From: Pseudomonas sp. LB-090624
GTDB lineage: Bacteria > Pseudomonadota > Gammaproteobacteria > Pseudomonadales > Pseudomonadaceae
Assembly: GCF_003205205.1 (NCBI RefSeq)
Contig: NZ_QJRL01000003.1
Span: forward strand, 310,001-374,000
Direction: 5' to 3'
DNA length: 64,000 bases
Shown here: positions 1 to 7,767 of the stretch, piece by piece
Numbering within the stretch: position 1 is the first letter of the stretch
Layout of the letters: each line of letters begins with the position of its first letter
Program-made: the position numbers and the translations under genes
The notes under the pieces: generated by a model
Told to the model about the DNA's origin: nothing
Seen by the model: only the letters and a program-made list of their open reading frames with translations
Databases searched by the model: none

Positions 1-362
1 ACCACTTCGTCCTCGACGATGGCGCCGTCCATGATGGTGCTGCCCATACCCACCAGAATGCGATTGCCCAAGGTGCAGCCATGCAGCATCACTTTGTGAC
101 CGATGGTCACTTCGTCGCCGATGATCAAGGGGAACCCGTCGGGGTTGAACGGGCCAGCGTGGGTGATGTGCAGCACGCTGCCATCCTGCACGCTGGTGCG
201 CGCACCGATACGGATGCGGTGCATGTCGCCGCGTATTACTGTCAGTGGCCAGATCGAGCTGTCTTCGCCGATCTCCACGTCGCCCAACACCACCGCCGAA
301 CGGTCGACGAATGCCTTGGGCCCCACTTTTGGAGTGTGTTGCTGGAAGCTGCGAATGGCCAT
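1..362 (-). CDS. Gamma-carbonic-anhydrase-like hexapeptide-repeat protein (YrdA/PaaY type), C-terminus cut by window edge
   Basis: The minus-strand frame reads MAIRSFQQHTPKVGPKAFVD and continues with repeated [LIV]-G-x-x hexapeptides (VVLGDVEIGEDSSIWP, then VLHITH, IIGDEVTIGHKVMLHGC). These left-handed beta-helix turns are typical of YrdA-type gamma-class carbonic anhydrase homologues, and the His residues in them fit the trimer-interface metal site. About 120 residues lie inside the window; the rest is beyond the left edge. I chose the ATG at 362 because a GAGAG purine run sits about 10 bases upstream. An in-frame ATG at 377 would add five residues but has a poorer ribosome site. The gene is divergent from prlC. 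The family fold is clear; whether it is an active carbonic anhydrase or a ferripyochelin-binding-like homologue cannot be told. Confidence 0.85.
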   Translation of the reverse strand, partial: MAIRSFQQHTPKVGPKAFVDRSAVVLGDVEIGEDSSIWPLTVIRGDMHRIRIGARTSVQDGSVLHITHAGPFNPDGFPLIIGDEVTIGHKVMLHGCTLGNRILVGMGSTIMDGAIVEDEV

Positions 363-464
363 GATAGCGTCTCTCATCTGTGCCGATAGGCAGGCTGCCT
401 GCTGCGGTCGGCGTCGATTGTAATTAAGATGGGGCAGTGTTTCTTCTGCCAAGGTATCCGAACC

Positions 465-2516
465 GTGAGTGCGAACAACCCACTTCTGCAGTCCTACGAT
501 CTGCCGCCCTTCTCGCAAATCCGTGCCGAACACGTGTTGCCGGCGATCGAAGCGATCCTGGCCGACAACCGTAAAGCCATTGCCGAGATCCTCGAAAAGC
601 AGGGCAACAACCCTACCTGGGCCGGCTTGGTGCTGGCCATGGACGAACTGAACGACCGCCTGGGCGCCGCCTGGAGCCCGGTCAGCCACCTCAATGCGGT
701 GTGCAACAGCGCCGAGCTGCGCGAGGCTTACGAGTCTTGCCTGCCAGCCCTGAGCGCCTACTCTACCGAACTGGGCCAGAACCGTGCGTTGTTCGAAGCC
801 TACCAGGCGTTGATCAACAGCCCTGAGGCTGCCAGCTTCGACGTGGCGCAAAAGACTATCCTCGAGCACGCCCTGCGTGACTTCCGCTTGTCGGGTATCG
901 ACCTGCCGGCGGATAAGCAGCAGCGCTACGCCGAAGTGCAGAGCAAGCTCAGCGAGCTGGGCAGCCGCTTCTCCAACCAGCTGCTCGACGCCACTCAGGC
1001 CTGGACCAAGCACGTTACCGATGAAGCTGCACTGGCCGGCCTGACCGACTCGGCCAAGGCGCAGATGGCCGCCGCCGCCCAGGCCAAGAGCCTCGATGGC
1101 TGGCTGATCACCCTGGAGTTCCCCAGCTATTACGCGGTCATGACCTACGCCAGCGACCGCGCCCTGCGCGAAGAGGTGTACGCGGCCTATTGCACCCGCG
1201 CCTCGGACCAGGGCCCGAACGCCGGCCAGAACGACAACGGCCCGGTGATGCAGGACATCCTCGACCTGCGCCAGGAGCTGGCCGAGCTGCTGGGCTACCA
1301 GAACTATGCAGAGCTGAGCCTGGCGACCAAGATGGCCGAGTCCAGCGACCAAGTGCTGAGCTTCCTGCGTGACTTGGCCAAGCGCTCCAAGCCGTTCGCC
1401 GCCCAGGACCTGCAGCAGCTCAAGGCCTATGCTGCCGAGCAGGGCTGCCCTGAGCTGGCCAGCTGGGACGCCGGCTACTATGGCGAGAAACTGCGAGAGC
1501 AGCGCTACAGCGTGTCGCAGGAAGCCCTGCGTGCCTACTTCCCGATCGACAAGGTGCTGGGTGGCCTGTTCAGCATCGTGCAGCGCCTGTACGGCATTGA
1601 AATCGCCGAGCTCAAGGGCTTCGACAGCTGGCACCCGGACGTGCGCCTGTTCGAAATCAAAGAAAACGGCCAGCATGTCGGCCGCTTCTTCTTCGACCTG
1701 TATGCCCGCGCCAACAAGCGCGGCGGTGCCTGGATGGACGGCGCCCGCGACCGTCGCCGCACTGCCGCCGGCCAGCTGCAGAGCCCAGTGGCCAACCTGG
1801 TGTGCAACTTCACCCCCGCCGCGCCTGGCAAACCAGCATTGCTGACCCACGATGAGGTCACCACCCTGTTCCACGAATTTGGCCATGGTCTGCATCACAT
1901 GCTGACCCGCATCGAGCATGCCGGTGTGTCCGGCATCAATGGCGTGGCGTGGGATGCGGTCGAGCTGCCAAGCCAGTTCATGGAAAACTGGTGCTGGGAG
2001 CCTGAAGGCCTTGCCCTGATCTCCGGCCATTATGAAACCGGTGCGGCCCTGCCCCAGGACCTGCTGGACAAGATGCTGGCGGCGAAGAACTTCCAGTCGG
2101 GCATGATGATGGTGCGCCAGCTGGAGTTCTCGCTGTTCGACTTCGAGCTGCATGCCAGCCATGGCGATGGCCGCAGCGTGCTGCAGGTGCTTGAAGGCGT
2201 GCGCGATGAGGTGTCGGTCATGCGCCCTCCCGCGTACAACCGCTTCCCGAACAGCTTTGCGCACATCTTTGCGGGCGGTTACGCGGCCGGCTACTACAGC
2301 TACAAATGGGCCGAAGTGCTGTCGGCTGACGCCTTCTCGCGCTTCGAGGAAGAAGGCGTACTGAATGCCGAGACCGGCCGCGCCTTCCGTGAGGCAATTC
2401 TGGCCCGCGGCGGCTCGCGCGAGCCGATGGAGCTGTTCGTCGACTTCCGTGGCCGTGAGCCATCCATCGATGCATTGCTGCGCCACAGTGGCCTGACCGA
2501 GGCCGTGGCGGCATGA
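465..2516 (+). CDS. prlC: Oligopeptidase A (M3 metallopeptidase)
   Basis: This cytoplasmic zinc endopeptidase degrades short peptides, including cleaved signal peptides. The protein is about 683 residues, close to the E. coli PrlC length. The M3 zinc motif HEFGH lies at about residues 470-474 inside TLFHEFGHGLHH, followed by the downstream Glu-rich helix (ELPSQFMENW) that supplies the third ligand. I chose the GTG start at 465 (protein beginning with SANNPLLQSYDLPPFS) because it matches family N-termini and has AAGG 11 bases upstream. An ATG at 429 is also open but adds a cysteine-containing leader not expected in the family. Its stop codon overlaps the start of the next gene (ATGA), so the two are translationally coupled. 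There is no signal peptide, which suits a cytosolic enzyme. Confidence 0.96.
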   Translation: MSANNPLLQSYDLPPFSQIRAEHVLPAIEAILADNRKAIAEILEKQGNNPTWAGLVLAMDELNDRLGAAWSPVSHLNAVCNSAELREAYESCLPALSAYSTELGQNRALFEAYQALINSPEAASFDVAQKTILEHALRDFRLSGIDLPADKQQRYAEVQSKLSELGSRFSNQLLDATQAWTKHVTDEAALAGLTDSAKAQMAAAAQAKSLDGWLITLEFPSYYAVMTYASDRALREEVYAAYCTRASDQGPNAGQNDNGPVMQDILDLRQELAELLGYQNYAELSLATKMAESSDQVLSFLRDLAKRSKPFAAQDLQQLKAYAAEQGCPELASWDAGYYGEKLREQRYSVSQEALRAYFPIDKVLGGLFSIVQRLYGIEIAELKGFDSWHPDVRLFEIKENGQHVGRFFFDLYARANKRGGAWMDGARDRRRTAAGQLQSPVANLVCNFTPAAPGKPALLTHDEVTTLFHEFGHGLHHMLTRIEHAGVSGINGVAWDAVELPSQFMENWCWEPEGLALISGHYETGAALPQDLLDKMLAAKNFQSGMMMVRQLEFSLFDFELHASHGDGRSVLQVLEGVRDEVSVMRPPAYNRFPNSFAHIFAGGYAAGYYSYKWAEVLSADAFSRFEEEGVLNAETGRAFREAILARGGSREPMELFVDFRGREPSIDALLRHSGLTEAVAA

Positions 2517-2791
2517 GTGAGGTAGCTGTGAACAAAACCAAGAAACGCTTCATTGCCGGGGCCGTGTGCCCGGCATGCAGCGAGCCCGACAAGTTGATGA
2601 TGTGGAACGAAGACGATGTACCGCACCGCGAGTGCGTGGCCTGCGGCTTTACCGACACCCTCAACGAGCAGGGCTTGTCGGTGCCGAAGGAGCTCGGCAC
2701 CCGGGTCAACCATCTGCAACCGAAAGCCGCCCCGGCCAAGGTTCAGACGGTGCAATTCTTCCCTAATCCGAAGCTGAAGAAGCCGGAGTAG
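2513..2791 (+). CDS. YheV-like zinc-ribbon protein (DUF2387)
   Basis: This small 92-residue protein carries two CxxC knuckles, CPAC (from residue 19) and CVAC about 22 residues later, which together make a zinc ribbon. The C-terminus is basic and Pro/Lys rich. It overlaps the prlC stop by four bases, the same prlC-yheV arrangement as in E. coli. A GTG at 2528 (protein starting NKTKKRFIAG) is an alternative start, and MSEVAVNK may be only a leader. The role of the family is not established; nucleic-acid or ribosome association is a guess from the ribbon and the charge. Confidence 0.88.
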   Translation: MSEVAVNKTKKRFIAGAVCPACSEPDKLMMWNEDDVPHRECVACGFTDTLNEQGLSVPKELGTRVNHLQPKAAPAKVQTVQFFPNPKLKKPE

Positions 2792-2842
2792 GCCCACGCC
2801 TGTCGGACCAGAGGCGCTGGTGGAATCACGGTTGACGATATA

Positions 2843-2858
2843 CTGTATGTAAATACAG
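2843..2858 (+). promoter_or_regulatory. LexA (SOS) box
   Basis: The sequence is CTGTATGTAAATACAG, an exact CTG-N10-CAG palindrome with an AT-rich core, close to the gammaproteobacterial LexA consensus. A good -10 hexamer TATACT (2839-2844) overlaps its left end, so bound LexA would block RNA polymerase. It lies 15 bases before the radical SAM start codon. The match is seen directly; LexA binding is inferred. Confidence 0.85.
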
Positions 2859-2872
2859 TATTGGAGTTGACC

Positions 2873-3931
2873 ATGATTCCTCCTGCACCGCAAAAGGGCC
2901 GTGGTACGGCACACAACCCCCACAACCGCTTCGCGCCGAACCACTCGGTAGCAGAGGATGATGGCTGGTACCAAGAAGTGCCGCCAAGCCAAGGGACCGA
3001 GGTGCGGATCGAGACGGCAAAGTCGGTGATCAGCCGCAACACCTCACCTGATCTGCCCTTCGACCGATCCATCAACCCTTACCGCGGTTGCGAACACGGC
3101 TGTATTTATTGCTATGCCCGCCCCTCCCACGCGTACTGGGATCTGTCCCCTGGGCTGGATTTCGAGACCAAGCTCATTGCCAAGACCAACGCTGCCGAGG
3201 TGCTGGCGCAGCAATTGAGCAAACCGGGCTATGTGTGTGCGCCGATCAACCTGGGCTCCAATACCGATCCATACCAGCCCATTGAGCGGGATCAGATGCT
3301 CACGCGTCGCCTGCTTGAGGTGCTGCTGCGTTTTCGCCATCCGGTGACCATCGTCACCAAGGGCTCGCTGGTACTGCGCGACCTCGACCTGCTCGCCGAG
3401 ATGGCCCGCCAGCGCCTGGCAAGGGTGATGATCAGCCTGACCACGCTGGACGACGACCTCAAGCGCGTGCTCGAACCCCGGGCGGCCTCACCCGGTGCGC
3501 GGCTGCGTGCCATCCGGGTATTGCGTGACGCGGGCGTGCCTGTGGGGGTGCTGTGCTCGCCGATGATTCCGATGATCAACGACAGTGAACTCGAACGCCT
3601 GCTGGAGGCGGCCAAGGAGGCCGGTGCGCAAAGTGCGGCCTACATGATGCTGCGGCTGCCGCTGGAGGTGGCGCCGTTGTTTGAGCAGTGGTTGCAGGAT
3701 CATTACCCGCAGCGGGCAACGCATGTCCTGAGCCTGATTCGCCAGACCCGTGGTGGCGAGCTGTATGACAGCCGCTTCGGCGCGCGCATGCGCGGTGAAG
3801 GGGTGTTTGCCGAATTACTGGCCCAGCGCTTCGCCAAGGCCATGAAACGCCTTGAGTTCGAGGGGCGGGATGCGCAGGCGCTGGATTGCTCCGCATTCTG
3901 CCGTCCGGGTGGGCAGATGGCGTTGTTCTGA
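2873..3931 (+). CDS. PA0069-family radical SAM protein (SplB-like), SOS controlled
   Basis: The predicted protein is about 352 residues with a Cx3CxxC 4Fe-4S motif (GCEHGCIYCYARPSHAYW), which binds the cluster that cleaves S-adenosylmethionine. The remainder resembles the spore-photoproduct-lyase-related group, with NLGSNTDPYQP and ITKGSLVLRD-like strands of the partial TIM barrel. The ATG at 2873 has GGAG 7 bases upstream; an upstream TTG at 2861 lies within the ribosome site and is unlikely. The substrate is unknown. The LexA box just upstream suggests induction by DNA damage, and from memory the P. aeruginosa homologue PA0069 is in the LexA regulon. A role in repairing nucleic-acid lesions is therefore plausible but unproven. 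It appears monocistronic. Confidence 0.9.
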   Translation: MIPPAPQKGRGTAHNPHNRFAPNHSVAEDDGWYQEVPPSQGTEVRIETAKSVISRNTSPDLPFDRSINPYRGCEHGCIYCYARPSHAYWDLSPGLDFETKLIAKTNAAEVLAQQLSKPGYVCAPINLGSNTDPYQPIERDQMLTRRLLEVLLRFRHPVTIVTKGSLVLRDLDLLAEMARQRLARVMISLTTLDDDLKRVLEPRAASPGARLRAIRVLRDAGVPVGVLCSPMIPMINDSELERLLEAAKEAGAQSAAYMMLRLPLEVAPLFEQWLQDHYPQRATHVLSLIRQTRGGELYDSRFGARMRGEGVFAELLAQRFAKAMKRLEFEGRDAQALDCSAFCRPGGQMALF

Positions 3932-4243
3932 AATACCACAGGGCTGCGCTCCTGCAGTGGGCGTATTGCCAGCCCCGAATCCCACTCATCCAAGTTGATA
4001 ATTGCGCTAATACATATTGGCAACTGATGTTTTTTTGCTATTATTCAGTTCCCGCCTTTTTCATCTGGAACGCCCGTTCTAGAGCCCTCGAATTAAGTTT
4101 CAGTTAAGTTTTCCCCGCTAGCGTAGGAAACCAGTCCACACCGACTGTGATCTATGGTCCGTGCGAGTCATCTAATACCCTGCATAGCCAGAATCTTTCA
4201 CCGGTAAAATGGATTTACCTACACACCGTCAAGAGGATGAATC
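3932..4243. other. Intergenic region upstream of the beta-carbonic anhydrase
   Basis: These 312 bases lie between two same-strand genes. The middle (about 3990-4110) is clearly richer in A/T than the flanks, with runs such as GTTTTTTTGC, as is common for promoters. A purine-rich ribosome site (AGAGGA) sits just before 4244. I see no open reading frame with good coding signals, no RNA gene and no convincing terminator here. Confidence 0.5.
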
Positions 4244-4963
4244 ATGCCCGTCAAGGACCCATCCAAGGTCGTACCGCAGGTCCCCGCGGAAAGCGCCGAT
4301 GCTGCTTTTAAGCACATCGTCGACGGCTTCCTGCGCTTTCACCATGATGTGTTCCCCGATCAGCAAGAGCTGTTCAAGAAACTCGCCACCGCGCAAACGC
4401 CTCGCGCCATGTTCATTACCTGCGCCGATTCGCGCATCGTGCCCGAGCTGATCACTCAGAGCTCGCCAGGCGACCTGTTCGTGACCCGTAACGTGGGTAA
4501 CGTGGTACCGCCTTACGGCCAGATGAACGGCGGCGTTTCCAGCGCCATCGAATACGCCGTAATGGCGCTTAAAGTGCACCACATCATCATCTGTGGTCAC
4601 TCTGACTGTGGCGCCATGCGTGCAGTACTCAACCCGCAGTCGCTGACCAAGATGCCTACCGTCGGCGCCTGGTTGCGCCACGCTGAAGTGGCTCGCACCG
4701 TGGTCGAGAACAATTGCTCCTGCGGCAGCGAGCACGAGACGATGCAAGTGCTGACCAAAGAGAACGTGATCGCCCAGCTGCATCACTTGCGCACCCATCC
4801 TTCGGTGGCTTCGCGCCTGGCAGCCGGTGAGCTGTTCATTCATGGTTGGGTGTACGACATCGAGACCAGCAAGATCGAAGCCTACGACGCTGCCAGCGAC
4901 AGCTTCATGCCCTTGGCCGCTGGTGAACCAGTTCCCTGCGCCACTCCGAGAGGCCGCTACTAA
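4244..4963 (+). CDS. Beta-class carbonic anhydrase
   Basis: The enzyme interconverts CO2 and bicarbonate in the cytoplasm. The protein is 239 residues with all beta-class zinc ligands visible: C60 and D62 in ITCADSR, then H119 and C122 in GHSDCG. The Asp/Arg pair of CADSR and the surrounding RNVGN and SAIEYAV segments are also present. The start has AGAGGA at good spacing. The next gene, 190 bases downstream, is a SulP-family transporter with a STAS domain, a frequent pairing that suggests coupled bicarbonate or anion handling. It resembles CynT/Can-type enzymes, but no cyanase is nearby, so I give no symbol. Confidence 0.95.
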   Translation: MPVKDPSKVVPQVPAESADAAFKHIVDGFLRFHHDVFPDQQELFKKLATAQTPRAMFITCADSRIVPELITQSSPGDLFVTRNVGNVVPPYGQMNGGVSSAIEYAVMALKVHHIIICGHSDCGAMRAVLNPQSLTKMPTVGAWLRHAEVARTVVENNCSCGSEHETMQVLTKENVIAQLHHLRTHPSVASRLAAGELFIHGWVYDIETSKIEAYDAASDSFMPLAAGEPVPCATPRGRY

Positions 4964-5110
4964 GCGACCCGTCCGCCGCTAGAACCTTGATAGCCGGCTG
5001 CACCCTGTAGGGGTGTGGCGCGGCCTTCGGCTGCCTTGAATTCCCTGACTGCCCTGCCGGCGTGCTCGCTGGCGGCCCGCGCCTGCGCGCCTGTCAGGGG
5101 CAAACGTGCC

Positions 5111-5132
5111 CACGGCCAGGGGAATGGCCGTG
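5111..5132 (+). other. Perfect 8-bp hairpin in the leader of the SulP gene
   Basis: The arms CACGGCCA and TGGCCGTG pair perfectly around a six-base loop (GGGGAA), ending about 23 bases before the SulP start codon. No T-run follows, so it is not a standard terminator. It could shape translation of the transporter mRNA or be chance in GC-rich DNA. Confidence 0.4.
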
Positions 5133-5155
5133 CGACTAGAGAAAGGAGAAACACG

Positions 5156-6688
5156 GTGAACATTACACAGTTGAAAGCGGCCCTGCCGCGTGAGTTGCTG
5201 GCGTCGGTGGTGGTCTTCCTGGTGGCCCTGCCGTTGTGCATGGGCATTGCGATCGCTTCTGGCATGCCGCCGGCAAAAGGCCTGATTACCGGGATTATCG
5301 GCGGTATTGTCGTCGGTTTCCTGGCCGGGTCCCCACTACAGGTCAGCGGCCCCGCTGCCGGTCTGGCGGTACTGGTGTTCGAGCTGGTACGCCAGCACGG
5401 CATGGCCATGCTCGGGCCAATCCTGTTGTTGGCCGGCGTATTGCAGTTGCTGGCCGGTCGCTTGCGCCTGGGCTGCTGGTTCCGCGTGACCGCGCCGGCG
5501 GTGGTTTACGGCATGCTCGCGGGGATTGGCGTGTTGATCGTGCTTTCGCAGGTGCATGTGATGTTCGACACGGCGCCGCAACCGTCGGGCCTGCAGAACC
5601 TGCTGGAATTCCCGGCAACTTTGTCGGCAGCCCTGCCACAGGAGAGCACGGGCTCCGGCTGGATGGCCGGTGCGCTGGGGCTTGGGACCATCGCCATCAT
5701 GTGGGGCTGGGAGCGCTTGCGGCCGCAGCGGCTGCGTTTCGTGCCGGGTGCATTACTCGGCGTGGCCAGCATGACCGCTATCAGCATGTGGCTAGCCTTG
5801 CCGGTGAACCGTGTGCAGGTACCGGCTGACCTGTCCGAGGCCATCGACTGGCTTCGTCCGGAGGACCTGATGCAGCTGGCCGACCCTACCCTGCTGGTCG
5901 CCGCCTTTGCCCTGGCGTTCATTGCCAGTGCCGAAACCTTGCTGTCGGCCGCAGCAGTGGACCGCATGCACAGCGGCCAGCGTTCGGACTTCGACCGCGA
6001 GCTGTCGGCCCAGGGTATCGGCAACATGCTGTGCGGGGTGCTCGGTGCCCTGCCGATGACCGGGGTGATCGTGCGCAGCTCGGCCAACGTCCAGGCCGGG
6101 GCACAAACCCGGGCGTCGGCGATCTTCCATGGCTTGTGGTTGCTGGCCTTCGTGGTAGCGCTGAGCAGCGTGCTGCAGCAGATCCCGGTGGCGAGCCTGG
6201 CGGGGGTGCTGGTGTTTACCGGGGTCAAACTGGTCGACTTCAAGGCATTTCGCGGGCTGGGCCGTTATGGGCGCATGCCGATGTTCACGTACGCGGCGAC
6301 TGCGCTGGCGATCATCTTCACCGACCTGCTGACCGGTGTACTGCTGGGCTTTGCCCTGACCTTGCTGAAGCTGGCGTTCAAGGCGGCGCGGCTGAAGATC
6401 AACCTGGTGAGCCTGGCCAAGGATGGGCACATGGAGTTGCGCCTCAGCGGCGCGGCGACGTTCCTGAAGGTGCCGGCGCTGACCCAGGTGCTGGATACCG
6501 TACCGGCGGGCACCACGCTGCATGTGCCGCTGGGGAACCTGAGCTATATCGACCACTCGTGCCTTGAGTTGCTGGAGGACTGGAGCCGCAGCAATTCTGC
6601 CAATGGGTCACGGTTGCTGATAGAGCAGCGGCGCCTGAAGCGGCGGATCGAGGGGCGCTTGCGGACCACGGCGGGGGTTGGGGCATAG
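5156..6688 (+). CDS. SulP-family anion transporter with STAS domain
   Basis: This is an inner-membrane SLC26/SulP carrier of about 510 residues. The N-terminal two thirds are a series of hydrophobic helices, including PRELLASVVVFLVALPLCMG and the SGPAAGL-type signature (QVSGPAAGLAVLVFE). The last 100 or so residues form a STAS-like domain (LSGAATFLKVPAL through YIDHSCLELLEDW). I chose the GTG at 5156 because AAGGAG lies 7 bases upstream and the protein then begins NITQLKAALPRELL; the longer open frame from 5015 has low-complexity sequence. It follows the beta-carbonic anhydrase, which makes bicarbonate a plausible substrate, but sulfate or another anion cannot be excluded. Confidence 0.9.
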   Translation: MNITQLKAALPRELLASVVVFLVALPLCMGIAIASGMPPAKGLITGIIGGIVVGFLAGSPLQVSGPAAGLAVLVFELVRQHGMAMLGPILLLAGVLQLLAGRLRLGCWFRVTAPAVVYGMLAGIGVLIVLSQVHVMFDTAPQPSGLQNLLEFPATLSAALPQESTGSGWMAGALGLGTIAIMWGWERLRPQRLRFVPGALLGVASMTAISMWLALPVNRVQVPADLSEAIDWLRPEDLMQLADPTLLVAAFALAFIASAETLLSAAAVDRMHSGQRSDFDRELSAQGIGNMLCGVLGALPMTGVIVRSSANVQAGAQTRASAIFHGLWLLAFVVALSSVLQQIPVASLAGVLVFTGVKLVDFKAFRGLGRYGRMPMFTYAATALAIIFTDLLTGVLLGFALTLLKLAFKAARLKINLVSLAKDGHMELRLSGAATFLKVPALTQVLDTVPAGTTLHVPLGNLSYIDHSCLELLEDWSRSNSANGSRLLIEQRRLKRRIEGRLRTTAGVGA

Positions 6689-6711
6689 GGCCGCCGTCAT
6701 TGTTGCCTGAT

Positions 6712-6752
6712 CCGGCCTCTTCGCGGGCTCGCCCGCTAAAGGCCGGGACAGG
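6712..6752 (+). repeat. REP palindrome, P. putida type
   Basis: The sequence starts CCGGCCTCTTCGCGGG and continues with an imperfect inverted copy (CCCGC...GGCCGGGACAGG), matching the 35-bp P. putida REP consensus as I recall it. It lies between two convergent genes and may end transcription from both sides. Confidence 0.8.
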
Positions 6753-6756
6753 AAAA

Positions 6757-7398
6757 TCAGGCTGGCTGCCCTAGCTCGACACCTAGCTGGCGCGACAGGC
6801 AAGGCCAGCGCTTCCACGCCTCGCCGGTGGCCGGGCTGCTCAGTTTCTCCCGATAAGCCTCCACCGATTCAACCGCAAAGCTCTCGTCGTTGAGCATTTC
6901 GTCAACCGAGTGGTGCACCACTTCATCCAGCTGGTTGGCAAAGCTTTCGCCAATCAACTGGTGGGCGATCAGGTTGGCGACAGTGGTGTCGACCGGAATC
7001 AACGGCTGCTGGAAATGGCGGATGTACAGGTCGTTCACCTCTTCCACCAGGCGGTGTGCCAAGTAGGCCTCGTCCAGCAGGCAGTCCAGGCCGACATGAC
7101 CTTGCATCACGCTGGGCGGCTGCAGAAAGTAGGCCTCGGCAATTTTCAGCACAGGTGTGATCTGCGATTCGATGCCGGCCTCGCGGGCGACCTCGTGGGC
7201 GGCCTCCAGCAGTTCCGGAACCTGGTCAATGTAGGCGCTGACGAAGCGCGCCAAAGTACCCTGGGCGTCCTGCTCAGGCAGTTGGATCGAGGGATGCAGG
7301 TGGGGCAGTTGCAGCTCGAGACGCAGTTTCAATTGGCCGGTCTGGCCTTCATGTTGATGGGCTTGGCTTACCTGCTCGCGTACAGCAGCGATGTTCAT
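6757..7398 (-). CDS. Conserved hypothetical protein, all-helical
   Basis: I do not recognise this 213-residue protein. It begins MNIAAVREQVSQAHQ with GGAG just upstream; the frame is open further but the ribosome site fixes this start. It is acidic, rich in Leu, Glu, Ala and Gln, and has no signal peptide or membrane segment, so a soluble cytoplasmic protein is likely. Helical stretches include YIDQVPELLEAAHEV and LDEVVHHSVDEMLND. There is no cysteine cluster or nucleotide-binding motif. It lies divergent from the caa3 oxidase operon and convergent with the SulP gene. From memory the same order is seen in P. aeruginosa (PA0103, PA0104, coxB), so it is a conserved neighbour of the oxidase genes. 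Confidence 0.75.
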   Translation of the reverse strand: MNIAAVREQVSQAHQHEGQTGQLKLRLELQLPHLHPSIQLPEQDAQGTLARFVSAYIDQVPELLEAAHEVAREAGIESQITPVLKIAEAYFLQPPSVMQGHVGLDCLLDEAYLAHRLVEEVNDLYIRHFQQPLIPVDTTVANLIAHQLIGESFANQLDEVVHHSVDEMLNDESFAVESVEAYREKLSSPATGEAWKRWPCLSRQLGVELGQPA

Positions 7399-7767
7399 GA
7401 CAACTCCAGGGACATTACGTTTCAAACGGAAGACACTAAATTAGCTCGGTATACAGAATACCTAAGACGTATTTGTTATAAATCACGCAAACGTGTGCGC
7501 AATCAGGCATATCGGATTGCCATTATTTGGCCATACCCTATCAAGCACGCGGTTTTCGGGCTATTTCCTCTTTTCATGAAGTTCATTTCACAGGCTTCAT
7601 TGCGTGCCATTGGTCGCTGTCTATACTCCCGTTGAACGTGATTCGTTGATGAGGCCCAGCTGCTTTTAGCAGGGGCTCGGTCGTCGAAGCCAGGCAGTCT
7701 TGACCGCCGTTCCCTCTTGCCGCAGGCCACGCCTCCGGGACAACAAGAACGAGAAGGGGAACCCGCA
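7399..7767. other. Divergent regulatory region of the caa3 oxidase operon
   Basis: This 369-base gap is unusually A/T rich for the window. It holds GCAATC-N10-GATTGC, a perfect six-base inverted repeat at 7499-7520, and GGTAT-N5-ATACC at about 7459-7473. The coxB promoter sits near 7600-7627 and the ribosome site AGAAGGGGA near 7752-7760. Either inverted repeat could be a regulator site, but I cannot assign one. Confidence 0.55.
7600..7627 (+). promoter_or_regulatory. Predicted promoter of the cox operon with RpoS-like -10
   Basis: TTGCGT (7600-7605) and TATACT (7622-7627) are separated by 16 bases. The -10 extends to CTATACT, the form preferred by RpoS. This agrees with published work, as I recall it, that the P. 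aeruginosa caa3 oxidase is RpoS dependent and induced by starvation. The transcription start is inferred. Confidence 0.6.

Noticed and set aside
81..423. Plus-strand frames near the left edge
   Set aside because: They are antisense to the hexapeptide-repeat protein, which has clear family motifs on the minus strand.
6910..7635. Plus-strand open frame opposite the helical orphan (241 residues)
   Set aside because: It lies mainly antisense to the better-supported minus-strand gene and its tail runs through the cox promoter region.
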